This document shows positions 1 through 8,964 of a DNA stretch of 62,415 bases, piece by piece (position 1 is the stretch's first letter; every line of letters begins with the position of its first letter). A program made the translations under genes and the position numbers. Origin of the DNA: JAFNAG01 sp050011535 (GTDB lineage: Bacteria > Acidobacteriota > UBA6911). The stretch covers positions 1-62,415 of the forward strand of contig JBEKIX010000018.1 of the NCBI GenBank assembly GCA_050011535.1. The letters are read 5' to 3'. A model generated the notes under the pieces. That model had not been told where the DNA came from, made no database searches, and worked only from the letters and a program-made list of their open reading frames with translations.

Positions 1-263
1 TCATGGCGCCCGCCTTCGGCGCCATGGCGATCCTCGGCGCCCTGCAGAGCTGGAACAATTTTCTCTGGCCGCTGATCGTGATGCGCACCGGCAACATGTT
101 CACGCTCCCCGTGGGGTTGGCCACGCTCCTGACGCCGTACGGGAACAACTATGACATGCTCATTTCGGGATCGGTCATGGCGACGATCCCGATCATCATC
201 TTCTTCTTCATCTTCCAGCGGTATTTCATCGCCGGTCTCACCACGGGCGGGATCAAGGGCTGA
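1..263 (+). CDS. Carbohydrate ABC transporter permease, C-terminal part
   Basis: This is the last 87 codons of an inner-membrane permease of the MalG/UgpE type; the gene begins before the window. The segment contains WNNFLWPLIV, the usual stretch after the EAA loop of sugar permeases, then a final membrane helix (IPIIIFFFIFQRYFIAGLT) and the family-typical ending GGIKG. It would form half of a sugar-import channel with a partner permease and an ATPase outside the window. The next gene is a GH43 glycosidase starting 3 bases after its stop codon, so uptake and hydrolysis of plant polysaccharide fragments were probably encoded together. The substrate cannot be told from this fragment. Confidence 0.85.
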   Translation, partial: MAPAFGAMAILGALQSWNNFLWPLIVMRTGNMFTLPVGLATLLTPYGNNYDMLISGSVMATIPIIIFFFIFQRYFIAGLTTGGIKG

Positions 264-266
264 TGC

Positions 267-830
267 ATGCGGCCACGCTCATCACCCGGGACGCGCCCCC
301 TCGCATCGATGTCCGTGCTCGTGTTCCTGGTCGCACTCGGCGCGGACGCATCCGCTGAGCCGCCGCGCTACCAGAACCCGATCGTCCGGCAGCGCGCCGA
401 TCCCTGGGTCTACCGGCATACCGACGGCTGGTACTACTTCACCGCGTCGGTCCCCGAGTACGACAGGGTCGAGATCCGCCGCTCCCGCGCGATCCAGGGG
501 CTGGGATCCGCGCCCGCCTTCGTCGTCTGGCGACGGCACGACACCGGGATCATGAGCGCCAATATCTGGGCGCCCGAGATCCACTTCATCGGGGGCTACT
601 GGTATATCTATTTCGCGGCAGGAGAGACGGTTGCTCCATTCAACCACCGCGTCTATGTGCTGGAAAACGACTCGGCGGATCCCCTGGCAGGGCAATGGAT
701 GGAAAAAGGACAGATCCAGACCGGCTGGCAATCATTCTCCCTGGACGCGACCGAGTTCGATCACGGAGGCGTGCACTACCTCGTGTGGGCGCAGAAGGAT
801 TTCGGCATCCGGGAAAATCGGGGAGGGGAA
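267..830 (+). pseudogene. GH43 glycosidase, truncated at its 3' end
   Basis: The reading frame starts at ATG 267 with a signal-peptide-like segment and then reads as the first blades of a GH43 (arabinofuranosidase/xylosidase) beta-propeller: RADPWVY carries the catalytic-base Asp, and NIWAPEIHFIGGYWYIYFAA carries the second conserved acidic site. Homology stops just after YLVWAQKDFGIREN (near 815); beyond that the frame is out-of-family sequence lying antisense to a BlaR1-like gene. The general-acid Glu and the remaining propeller blades are missing, so the product cannot be active. The break could be a recombination or deletion scar, or an assembly chimera. The exact breakpoint is not resolved (about 815-890). 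Confidence 0.75.
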
Positions 831-1061
831 GCTCGTCAGAGCCGCAGGCAGGATGGAGCTCGGCATGGTCTGTCGCAGGTGATGCCACGGCTGAATTACG
901 GGAAGCAGCAAGCAGACCAGCAGCAATGCCTGCCAAAGAGCCATCAGAACCACCGGCGTTTTCAGCCGGAACATGTAAATGAGCACGCTGCCCGCGAGGA
1001 TCAGCACCGCAACCTGCAAGCTGTATGCTGCCAGGTTCTCCAGCCACAAATGAGCGGTCAT
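825..1061 (-). pseudogene. BlaR1/MecR1 (M56) sensor, N-terminal fragment
   Basis: The minus-strand frame from ATG 1061 reads MTAHLWLENLAAYSLQ followed by two hydrophobic helices (SLQVAVLILAGSVLIYMF and VVLMALWQALLLVCLLLPV), the usual beginning of M56 BlaR1-type membrane sensor-proteases. It lies 65 bases downstream of the BlaI gene on the same strand, the standard blaI-blaR1 order. Only about 75-80 codons remain; the zinc-protease domain with HEXXH and the sensor domain are missing because the sequence runs into the truncated GH43 gene of the other strand. The frame stays open to 732, but that part is antisense GH43. A fragment like this could not cleave BlaI. Confidence 0.7.
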
Positions 1062-1126
1062 AGATTCAGGAGGGCCGAAAGCATCGCACGAGTGGAGGCA
1101 TGCGACACCGGCCGGGTCTTGGGGCC

Positions 1127-1501
1127 CTATGGGTTGTCCCGGATCATTTTCGCGATCTGCTTCAATTCCTTTTCCGACAGGCTGCGCTCCTCGACAAGAT
1201 GCGCCACCAGTGGCTCAGCAGAGCCGTTGAAAACGCGATTGATGAACTCGCTGACCATCTCGTGAATCATCTGCTTCTTGGGCCGAGTGGCTTCGTAAAC
1301 ATGAGCACGCCCCGCGAGCCGACGCTTCACGTACTTCTTATCTTCCATGATTTTCATCATGGTCATGACGGTCGTGTAGGCGATCTTGCGGTGCGAGAGC
1401 AGGGTCTCGTAGACGTCGCGCACGGTGGCAGTGCCATAGACCCAGACGACCTTCATGATCTCGAGTTCCTGTTCGGTGAGTATCGGGCTTTTTCGTCGCA
1501 T
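1127..1501 (-). CDS. blaI: BlaI/MecI/CopY-family transcriptional repressor
   Basis: This 124-residue protein has the usual length and order of the family: an N-terminal winged helix (LTEQELEIMKVVWVYGTATV, then TTVMTMMKIMEDKKYVKR as recognition helix and wing) and a C-terminal helical dimerisation segment. Family members repress their own operon as dimers and are inactivated by cleavage by a BlaR1 partner. Here the partner gene begins 65 bases downstream but is cut short, so induction by cleavage may be lost. An 8-base palindrome, TAGTACTA, lies 11 bases upstream of the start inside a likely promoter and is the obvious autoregulatory operator. The target genes are unknown; in this kind of bacterium BlaI proteins are numerous and not confined to beta-lactamases. 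Confidence 0.9.
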   Translation of the reverse strand: MRRKSPILTEQELEIMKVVWVYGTATVRDVYETLLSHRKIAYTTVMTMMKIMEDKKYVKRRLAGRAHVYEATRPKKQMIHEMVSEFINRVFNGSAEPLVAHLVEERSLSEKELKQIAKMIRDNP

Positions 1502-1511
1502 GCTAATAACT

Positions 1512-1536
1512 TAGTACTACAATAATGGCGTGTCAA
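1512..1536 (-). promoter_or_regulatory. blaI promoter with BlaI-type operator palindrome
   Basis: On the minus strand TTGACA (1536-1531) is followed after 17 bases by a weak -10, TAAGTT (1513-1508). The perfect palindrome TAGTACTA occupies 1519-1512 and so overlaps the spacer and -10. Its position next to blaI and its TAGTACTA core fit a BlaI dimer site. This is inference from position and symmetry. Confidence 0.55.
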
Positions 1537-1635
1537 GAATAAAGTGAAATAATCGTAACGTGCGATTGCAGGATACAATTCTCGGGATCAAAAGGTATCA
1601 GCGATAAACGGGAGAGTGTAAACAGGCTGGAATTA

Positions 1636-1710
<75 letters not shown>

Positions 1711-1919
1711 GCAAGAGCAGGCAACTTTGCGCCGGCAAAAGCTGCAATCCGCTGAAAAACTAACAAATATCCCGGGCAGAGTCAACGTGATTGACGCCGA
1801 TTTCACGGCCAAGACCTACAATTCGTCGACGATGCCCCGCCAAGCGCACTACAACATGCCTGGGTTGCGATACCGTCAGGCGTCGTCAAGGCACTGCGCT
1901 CCATGGTGCAACGGCGCGC

Positions 1920-2657
1920 TTACTTCACCAGTTTTGGACTGACCTTGGTCAGCTCATCGGTGAAAATCGTAGCATCCTTGGGTACGCCGGACACCGGATG
2001 AAACAGGATGTCCTTCGCATTCGCCTGTTTCTTGTACAGCACATAATTGGCGTCTTTGTCAGTCCTGACGACCTCTCCATTCAGGCTCAGCCCCGCAAAA
2101 ACTCCCCTGGAGCGGGAGTAAGCGAGAATCTTGGCCCTCATCAGTACATCCGTCTTGGCAGAGGCATTTCTGCCCACTGGCCCGGCGGCCACGGCCGCAT
2201 CGCCGCCCAAAGTAAACTTGCTGTCAAGCAGGCTGTCGACGCCACTGAGGTTCATGACGACCAGGACCAGGTCGGTTGCCTGGACGCCGATCTGAAGACC
2301 AAAGCTCCCTCCGCTCATCATCAGCATGGACGGAGCACTCCAGGGGCCGTTGCCGCTATCCCTGCGACACGCGATGACGCCCTTGCCATAAGCCGCGCCA
2401 AGAATGAAGCCAGCCTTTTTCATTGACGGAATCACGGCCACGCACTGGCATCGGTCGAGCAGATCCTGCGGAATGGACTTGTCCGGCGTGCCCATGATCT
2501 CCTTCAGCACGACAGCCGCGGAGACAACCCTATCCGCTACCTCGCTTGTTTTCGGAGAGGACTGGGGATCGTCGGATTTCTGCTGGCTTTGAGAAAGCGC
2601 CAGCTTACAACAGGAGAGAAGCAGAAATGCCATCGCGAAAACCAGAGATCTTTTCAT
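1920..2657 (-). CDS. SYLF-domain (Ysc84-like) lipid-binding protein, exported
   Basis: The start at 2657 (MKRSLVFAMAFLLLSCCKLA) gives a signal peptide, possibly a lipoprotein signal at the C-C pair; the frame also opens 9 codons earlier at 2684. After a short polar linker the protein has the SYLF/YSC84 pattern: an N-terminal helix (VADRVVSAAVVLKEIM), then IPQDLLDRCQCVAVIPSMKK, a glycine-rich GAAYGKGVIACR, and the C-terminal SRSRGVFAGLSLNGEVV box. SYLF domains bind phosphoinositides in eukaryotes; the bacterial role is not defined, but exported forms probably interact with membrane lipids. It stands alone, with no operon partners. Confidence 0.85.
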   Translation of the reverse strand: MKRSLVFAMAFLLLSCCKLALSQSQQKSDDPQSSPKTSEVADRVVSAAVVLKEIMGTPDKSIPQDLLDRCQCVAVIPSMKKAGFILGAAYGKGVIACRRDSGNGPWSAPSMLMMSGGSFGLQIGVQATDLVLVVMNLSGVDSLLDSKFTLGGDAAVAAGPVGRNASAKTDVLMRAKILAYSRSRGVFAGLSLNGEVVRTDKDANYVLYKKQANAKDILFHPVSGVPKDATIFTDELTKVSPKLVK

Positions 2658-2823
2658 GGGCCTCCTCACCCCGGGGCCTGACAATTACGATCGCCCGGCA
2701 ATAGAAAAGGTATCACAATTCCTCTTCTTTGCGGTACCGTGTTTGCGAGCGGCTTTTTCTGTCTCCGCGGCAGGTGCCTATGCCGTGCAAGCATGATATC
2801 CTAGGGCCTGGAGGCTTGAAACC

Positions 2824-3285
2824 ATGACGCAAGATTCGCCGGTTACGAACAAGGAATCCGACGCGGCGCAATTTTCGATCACGATGGATCAGATCGAAGA
2901 CTATCAGTTCCGTGTTACATTCGACAAAGATCAGTACCCTGATCTTTTGACGGATGAACCAACGCCGATAGGCCGGGACAGTGCGCCCAATGCTTCACGC
3001 CTGCTGGCGGCCGCGGTCGGCAACTGCCTGTGCGCCAGTCTGTTGTTCAGCGCGCGCAAGGCACGCGCGAACCTCACGGGCATTCACGCGACGGTGAAGG
3101 TCTGGTATGCACGCAATGAAAAGGGGCGGCTGCGCATCGGCAAAATGAAGGTCGAGATCACGCCGGAGTTTGATCCCGCGGATGATCCCAAAATCGAGCG
3201 CTGCGTGGAACTGTTCGAAGACTATTGCGTCGTCACGCAGAGCGTGCGCAGCGGCATAGACGTGTCGGTCGAGGTGCAGCGCTGA
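2824..3285 (+). CDS. OsmC-family protein
   Basis: A 153-residue protein with the OsmC/Ohr fold. The family's paired redox cysteine regions are visible: VGNCLCASLLFSARKA (Cys 68 and 70) on the central helix, and CVELFEDYCVVTQSVR with a second cysteine pair near the C-terminus. OsmC and Ohr use a conserved Cys pair to reduce organic hydroperoxides. This member has extra cysteines and belongs to the less studied OsmC-like branch, so peroxidase activity is likely but not certain. The hopene cyclase gene follows 82 bases later on the same strand. Confidence 0.85.
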   Translation: MTQDSPVTNKESDAAQFSITMDQIEDYQFRVTFDKDQYPDLLTDEPTPIGRDSAPNASRLLAAAVGNCLCASLLFSARKARANLTGIHATVKVWYARNEKGRLRIGKMKVEITPEFDPADDPKIERCVELFEDYCVVTQSVRSGIDVSVEVQR

Positions 3286-3367
3286 ACTTCATGCGGTATG
3301 CGGCGGCAGAGTTCGGATCCCGCGAGCGCGACAGACACCGGCTACAGATCGAGGAGGAGACTCCACA

Positions 3368-5521
3368 ATGAAGAGACGCATGGGCTCGGCATTGCCAAGA
3401 GAGCCGGGTCGAGATTTGATCCGCGAACCCAGGGGTGTGTGGCGGGAACGCCTGCAAGAATGGATCGCGGGCGTTCCCGGTTTCGGGTGGCAAGCGGCAA
3501 TGAGCACTGCAGGGGACGGCGTTTCCGGGACGTCCTTCCAGCTTCCGCCGGGAGTCTATCCGCGGCCCGGCGATTCAGCGCTGCCGGCGCTCCAGATGCC
3601 CTCTCCGTCCGTCGACCGTGTCGAATCGGCGATTACAGGGAGCAGCGCCTGGCTCGTGGATCGGCAACATCAGGATGGATACTGGGTGGCGGAATTGGAG
3701 GCCGACACGACGCTCGAGAGCTATTTTATTCTGTTCCGCACATTCTTCGGGAAGCGCGATGATCCGCGGATCCCGAAGTACGCCAAGGTGCTTCGCGAGT
3801 CGATGCTGCCGGACGGTGCATGGTCAAACTATGCCCATGGTCCAGTGGAAATTTCAGTCTCCGTGCTGAGCTACTTTGCGCTCAAAGTGGCGGGGGTGTC
3901 GGCGGAAGAACCAGACATGCAGCGGGCGCGCGACGCCATACTCGGGCTGGGCGGCGCCACCAAGGCTAATACTTATACGAAGTTTCATCTGGCCTGGTTC
4001 GACCAGTACGGCTGGGAACATGTGCCTGCGATTCCCCCCGAGATGATGTTCATCCCGACGATTGCCCCCATCAATATCTACGAGATGTCTTCCTGGTCGC
4101 GGACGATTTTCGTGTCACTGTCTGTGATCTGTGCGCTCAAACCCGTCTGTCCGTTGCCGCCGGAGTGCCACGTGGACGAGCTGTTCGTGGGCGGCCGGGA
4201 GCATGCGGACCTTAGCCTGCCGCGCACGAAGGAAGCCCTCTCATGGACCAATTTTTTCCTTCTTACCAACAAGGCGCTTAAGATAGCCGAAAAGTTTCCG
4301 ATTCAGGCGGCGCGGCGCGCCGCTGTCAAGAAGGCTGAAAAGTGGATCATCGAGCGCTTCGAGGCGTCGGGCGGGCTGGGAGCGATCCTACCCGCCATGA
4401 TGAACAGCGTCATGGCCCTCAAGGTCCTGGGATATGCGGATGACCATCCAGTGATGGTCGAAGGGTTGCGCGAGCTGGATGCGCTCGAGATTTACGATCC
4501 CGCAGATGACTCCATCCGCATTCAACCTTGCCACTCACCTGTTTGGGATACCTCGATTTCGACGTATGCGCTGCTTCAGTGCGGCTTTGATCCTGATGGA
4601 GAACCGATCCGCAAGGCGGTAAACTGGATGCTTGCCAGGGAAGTCAAGCGTCCCGGAGACTGGCAGATCAAGAACCCGGCGCCCCCTGGAGGCTGGTATT
4701 TCGAGTTTGCCAACGAGTTTTATCCGGACGTGGACGACACGATCATGGTGATGATGGCCCTGCGCTGGGCGACTTCGCCAGGGGCGCGCCAGGAAGTCGA
4801 GGATGCGATCGCGCGCGGGCTCATCTGGGTGCGTGGGATGCAGAATGAAGACGGAGGCTGGGCCAGCTTTGACCGGGACAACGACAAGGCGTTTCTCTGT
4901 AAAGTGCCTTTCGCCGATCACAATGCAATGATCGATCCCACAACAGCCGACATTACTTCGCGCACGCTCGAAATGCTTGCCACCATTGCGCCAGCGACCT
5001 ACAACTCCCAGCACCCGATTGTAAGCCGTGCCATTGACTTTCTAAAGCGCGACCAGTGCAAGGACGGCAGCTGGTTCGGCCGCTGGGGCGTGAACTACTT
5101 GTATGGCACGCCTCAAGTACTGCGGGGGCTCAACCTCATTGGTGAGGACATGTCTCAGCCGTACGTCAGAAAGGCCGTCAATTGGCTTGTGTCGGTGCAA
5201 CAGCCGGATGGAGGCTGGGGAGAACGGTGTGACACGTACGAGAACCCGGCTCGAAAAGGGCTGGGACCCTCCACTCCTTCCCAAAGCGCCTGGGCGCTCA
5301 TCGGGCTTCTGGCAGCCGGAGAAGGAAACGGCGCGAGCGTGCGCAGCGGGATCGAATACCTGTTGAAGCGCCAGACTCCGGAGGGAACTTGGGAGGAAGA
5401 TGAGTGGACCGGAACGGGATTCCCGCGCGTCTTTTATCTTAAATACCATTATTACCGGCACTATTGGCCGCTGATGGCATTGGGACAGTACCGGCGATTC
5501 CTGCTCGGCCGGCGCCCATGA
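3368..5521 (+). CDS. shc: Squalene-hopene cyclase
   Basis: This membrane-associated enzyme cyclises squalene to hopene, the core of bacterial hopanoids. The catalytic DXDD motif is DVDD at residues 454-457. Repeated QW motifs occur along the protein, for example QHQDGYWVAELEADTTLES near the N-terminus, QNEDGGWASFDRDND, QCKDGSWFGRWGVNYLYGT, QQPDGGWGE and the final QTPEGTWEEDEWTGTGFP. At 717 residues it is some 60-85 longer than typical bacterial cyclases because of an N-terminal extension of low family similarity; a strong GAGGAGGAG ribosome site just before ATG 3368 supports this start, although ATG 3500 would give the standard length. No squalene-synthesis (hpn) genes are nearby. Confidence 0.95.
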   Translation: MKRRMGSALPREPGRDLIREPRGVWRERLQEWIAGVPGFGWQAAMSTAGDGVSGTSFQLPPGVYPRPGDSALPALQMPSPSVDRVESAITGSSAWLVDRQHQDGYWVAELEADTTLESYFILFRTFFGKRDDPRIPKYAKVLRESMLPDGAWSNYAHGPVEISVSVLSYFALKVAGVSAEEPDMQRARDAILGLGGATKANTYTKFHLAWFDQYGWEHVPAIPPEMMFIPTIAPINIYEMSSWSRTIFVSLSVICALKPVCPLPPECHVDELFVGGREHADLSLPRTKEALSWTNFFLLTNKALKIAEKFPIQAARRAAVKKAEKWIIERFEASGGLGAILPAMMNSVMALKVLGYADDHPVMVEGLRELDALEIYDPADDSIRIQPCHSPVWDTSISTYALLQCGFDPDGEPIRKAVNWMLAREVKRPGDWQIKNPAPPGGWYFEFANEFYPDVDDTIMVMMALRWATSPGARQEVEDAIARGLIWVRGMQNEDGGWASFDRDNDKAFLCKVPFADHNAMIDPTTADITSRTLEMLATIAPATYNSQHPIVSRAIDFLKRDQCKDGSWFGRWGVNYLYGTPQVLRGLNLIGEDMSQPYVRKAVNWLVSVQQPDGGWGERCDTYENPARKGLGPSTPSQSAWALIGLLAAGEGNGASVRSGIEYLLKRQTPEGTWEEDEWTGTGFPRVFYLKYHYYRHYWPLMALGQYRRFLLGRRP

Positions 5522-5576
5522 GGGGCGCGTGCGGACGTTTCCGAAACCCGTTCTGATTTTTGGATGCGCTACCCGG

Positions 5577-6086
5577 CTAATCCCAGCCAGATTCCTCGAA
5601 GGAGCGATGCCTGGAGGAGCGCTGCTTCGACTCGCAGTGTTCCTTCAGGTCACGCAGAATACCGATCCAGCCCTCGTCGAGCAGCGTGAGCGTCTCCCCG
5701 TCTTCCAGCGGCGGACCCGCGTCGCACACGGTGACTTCGCTGATTCCTCTCTTGAGTCGGATCGAGTAGCTGGTGGTGTGGTGCTCGCCTTCCGGGCATT
5801 GGCCGTCGCCCTCATCGATCCATTGAAGCTCTACCTGGGAGTCCGGGACCAAGGTCGTGAAGATGGCGCGGCCGCGCAACGCCTGTCCGCCGTTGCCCAT
5901 TCGCCAGAATGCCTTCAACTCGCCGCCGACGCGCGGGTCGGAGGTGACGCGGTCGCAAAACCACTGTGTGATCTCCTTGGCTTCGGTCAGTGCCCGAAAT
6001 ATGAAGGCGGGCGCAGCCTCGATCAGGACTTTTTTCTGGATGGTATCCGCCTTTCGGGTGGAATCTGCGCTCCGCTTGATGCTCAT
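5577..6086 (-). CDS. AHSA1/SRPBCC-domain protein
   Basis: A 169-residue protein beginning MSIKRSADSTRKADTIQK at 6086; the frame stays open further upstream but without family similarity. It shows the START-like AHSA1 pattern: VLIEAAPAFIFRALTEAKEI (helix with hydrophobic contacts), then TQWFCDRVTSDPRVGGELKA, a central strand LVPDSQVELQW, and the closing C-terminal helix. These proteins bind hydrophobic ligands or act as polyketide-cyclase-like folds; the partner here is unknown. It is convergent with the hopene cyclase (55-base gap) and divergent from the UPF0182 gene. Confidence 0.8.
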   Translation of the reverse strand: MSIKRSADSTRKADTIQKKVLIEAAPAFIFRALTEAKEITQWFCDRVTSDPRVGGELKAFWRMGNGGQALRGRAIFTTLVPDSQVELQWIDEGDGQCPEGEHHTTSYSIRLKRGISEVTVCDAGPPLEDGETLTLLDEGWIGILRDLKEHCESKQRSSRHRSFEESGWD

Positions 6087-6210
6087 CGAGGTCCACGATA
6101 CCACAGACGGAAGCAAGCGCAACCTAAACAACGTCCTAGAACACACCCTCGCAATCCTCCTGAATCGGTGGAACTGCGGAGCCTGCACCGCATCGGGACA
6201 AATTTCGTGG

Positions 6211-6239
6211 TTACCGATGTTTGGAGTGCGCGTTATAAT
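6211..6239 (+). promoter_or_regulatory. Probable sigma-70 promoter of the UPF0182 gene
   Basis: TTACCG (6211-6216) and a perfect TATAAT (6234-6239) are separated by 17 bases, placing transcription start near 6246, about 22 bases before ATG 6268. The -35 is a partial match. Confidence 0.6.
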
Positions 6240-6267
6240 GTCTCTTCCGCCAAAGAAAGAAGGTGCC

Positions 6268-8955
6268 ATGCAAAAAAAACTGTTCTGGATCATCATCGTG
6301 CTGGCAGTCTTCGTGCTGGCTGGGGGATTATCATTCGCGACCGACCTGTACTTTGACTGGCTCTGGTTCGGCGAGCTGGGCAAGACGATTCTCTTTACCA
6401 CGGCCCTGTATGCAAAAAGCTCGATCTTCGCCGGGGTTCTGGCATTCGTCTTCCTCTTCCTCTATTTCAACCTCATGTTCGCGAATCGCGGTCCGGGCGC
6501 CATCAATATCGGACTTCCGACGCCCGACGGGCGCGTCACGGCGTATACCTTTGCGGCCACGACCGTGCAACGCGTGATCGGCTTGCTGGCGCTGATCGTA
6601 GGGTTTTTTCTGGCGCTTCAGGAAGCGGGGCAGTGGGAGATGGTCTGGCGTTGGCTGTACCGCGTTCCGTTTGGGGCGCGGGATCCCATATTCGCGCGTG
6701 ACATATCGTTTTATTTGTTTACACTCCCGCTGCTCGAGGAAGTGGTCAGCACAGGCCTCTTGCTTTGCTTCATTGCGGCCGGCGGCGTCCTTCTGCTTTA
6801 CTATTTCAAGAGAGCCTTTTCGTTTCGAACTTTGCGCACGGCTGGGCGTGGACGAGCAACGTCCCACCTCTCAGTGTTAGCAGGCTTGTTTTTCCTGCTG
6901 CTGGCGGCGAATGCCTACCTGGACCGGTTTGAGATCCTCTTCGGTGACCACCAGCTGATGTACGGCGCCAGTTACACGGATCTGTACGCGCGGTTGCCCG
7001 TCCTGGGATTCCTGTCGATCACGGCGCTCGTGGGCGCGGCGCTCTGGATTTACAATGCGTTTGCCTCGAACTTTCGCGCCGCGATCGTGGCCGCGGGCCT
7101 GTACCTGCTCGTGTTTCTCGGCGGCAATCTCTATCCGGCGCTTTTGCAGAAATTCGTCGTGGCGCCGAATGAATTGGTGAGAGAGAGTCCGCAAATCGAG
7201 CACAATATTCAGGCGACGCTTCACGCCTACGATCTGGACACCGTCGAGGACCGCAGTCTGTCAGGAGATAAGGCGCTCACGCCTCAAGATATTGAGGCAA
7301 ACGCGGCGACCATTCGGAGCATCCGCCTGTGGGACCACGAACCCTTGCTTGACGCTTTCTCTCAAATCCAGGAAATTCGCACCTACTACGATTTCGTCTC
7401 GGTCGACAACGACCGCTACCTGCTGAACGGCGGGCCGCAGCAGATGATGCTCTCCCCTCGAGAGCTCGACACCAATAACCTGCTGGAGCGCAACTGGATC
7501 AACGAGCACCTCAGCTATACGCATGGGTACGGTCTGACGCTCGGTCCCGTCAACCGGGTGACTTCAGAGGGACTGCCGGTGCTCGAGGTCAAGGACATCC
7601 CTCCCAAGAGCACAGAGCCGGCCTTCAAGATCAGCAGGCCTGAGATCTATTTCGGAGAAATGACCAAGGAATACGCGGTGGTGAGGACCGGGGCGAAGGA
7701 ATTTGATTACCCCGCAGGCGAAGCGAACGTGTACACCACCTATCAGGGCACAGGCGGCGTTGCCATTGAAACTTTCCTGCGCAAGCTGCTGTTCGCTTTT
7801 TATTTCCGCGACCCTAACATCGTGCTTTCGCCGCTGCTGAAGGCGGAAAGCAAGTTTCTATACTATCGTGACCTGAAGACCCGCTTCAGCCGCCTGGTCC
7901 CATTTCTGCAGCTGGACCAGGATCCTTACATGGTGATCTCCGGCGGAAGACTGTTCTGGATCCAGGACGCATACACTCATAGCGACCGTTATCCGTATTC
8001 CATGCCGACCGACGACATCGGCAATTATGTGCGGAACTCGGTGAAGCTGGTGCTGGATGCATACAACGGCAACGTGGACATGTATGTTGCCGATCCGGAC
8101 GACCCGCTGATCCAGGTGTACGAACGCATCTTTCCGGGCGTGTTTCAGCCGCTGGCCGCGATGCCCGCCGATTTGCACGCGCACATCCGCTATCCGCAGG
8201 ACATCTTCCGCATCCAGACTTTCATCTATTCCGTGTACCACATGAACAACCCGCAGATTTTCTACAACAAAGAGGATCTGTGGGAAATTCCCGTGATTGC
8301 CTCGGCAAGCGGGCAGCAGGCCATGTCTCCTTATTATACGATCATGCGCCTGCCGCAGGAAAAACAGGAGGAGTTCATCCTGATGCTTCCGTTCACTCCG
8401 GGACGCAAGGACAACCTGTCGGCCTGGATGGTGGCCCGCTCCGACGGCGATCACTATGGCCAGCTCGTCGTGTATCGCTTCCCGAAGCAGAAACTGGTTT
8501 ACGGTCCAAAACAAATCGTTGCAAGGATCAACCAGGATGCCGACATTTCCAAACAGCTTTCCTTGTGGGATCAGCACGGATCGCAGGTGATTCAGGGAAC
8601 GCTTCTGGTGATTCCGATTGAGGAGGCGCTGTTGTATGTCCGCCCCCTGTATCTGAGGGCCGAAAGCGGCAAGATACCGGAGCTGAAGCGCGTGATCGTC
8701 GCGTACGAAAACAAAATCGCCATGGAGGAGACCCTCGAGGCTTCGATCAATAAGATTTTTGAGCAGGAAGGTACGCCTCTGGAGATCGCACCGCCCACTG
8801 GGCAACCCGCCCCTAATGCGCATGCTGACCTCATCCGCCAGGCGGCGGAGGCATATGATCGCGCGGTGCAGGCGCAGCGGCAGGGCGACTGGGCGGTATA
8901 CGGCGAAGAACTCAAGAAGCTTGGCGTCATACTTCAAGAGCTGAAAAGGAAGTGA
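6268..8955 (+). CDS. UPF0182 family membrane protein
   Basis: An 895-residue member of the UPF0182 (COG1615) family, whose function is unknown. The start MQKKLFWIIIVLAVFVLAG at 6268 follows a GAAAGAAGGTG ribosome site; the open frame to the left is not coding. About seven membrane helices fill the first 300 residues, including a helix with LYFDWLWFGELG, a family signature. The rest is a large extracytoplasmic domain with family motifs such as RLWDHEPLLDAFSQIQEIRTYY, YTHGYGLTLGPVN and FIRDPNIVL-like segments, ending in a coiled C-terminal helix (AEAYDRAVQAQRQGDWAVYGE) that is also standard for the family. The gene is followed by a long hairpin and then yajQ. Confidence 0.93.
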   Translation: MQKKLFWIIIVLAVFVLAGGLSFATDLYFDWLWFGELGKTILFTTALYAKSSIFAGVLAFVFLFLYFNLMFANRGPGAINIGLPTPDGRVTAYTFAATTVQRVIGLLALIVGFFLALQEAGQWEMVWRWLYRVPFGARDPIFARDISFYLFTLPLLEEVVSTGLLLCFIAAGGVLLLYYFKRAFSFRTLRTAGRGRATSHLSVLAGLFFLLLAANAYLDRFEILFGDHQLMYGASYTDLYARLPVLGFLSITALVGAALWIYNAFASNFRAAIVAAGLYLLVFLGGNLYPALLQKFVVAPNELVRESPQIEHNIQATLHAYDLDTVEDRSLSGDKALTPQDIEANAATIRSIRLWDHEPLLDAFSQIQEIRTYYDFVSVDNDRYLLNGGPQQMMLSPRELDTNNLLERNWINEHLSYTHGYGLTLGPVNRVTSEGLPVLEVKDIPPKSTEPAFKISRPEIYFGEMTKEYAVVRTGAKEFDYPAGEANVYTTYQGTGGVAIETFLRKLLFAFYFRDPNIVLSPLLKAESKFLYYRDLKTRFSRLVPFLQLDQDPYMVISGGRLFWIQDAYTHSDRYPYSMPTDDIGNYVRNSVKLVLDAYNGNVDMYVADPDDPLIQVYERIFPGVFQPLAAMPADLHAHIRYPQDIFRIQTFIYSVYHMNNPQIFYNKEDLWEIPVIASASGQQAMSPYYTIMRLPQEKQEEFILMLPFTPGRKDNLSAWMVARSDGDHYGQLVVYRFPKQKLVYGPKQIVARINQDADISKQLSLWDQHGSQVIQGTLLVIPIEEALLYVRPLYLRAESGKIPELKRVIVAYENKIAMEETLEASINKIFEQEGTPLEIAPPTGQPAPNAHADLIRQAAEAYDRAVQAQRQGDWAVYGEELKKLGVILQELKRK

Positions 8956-8964
8956 AGCGTGACG

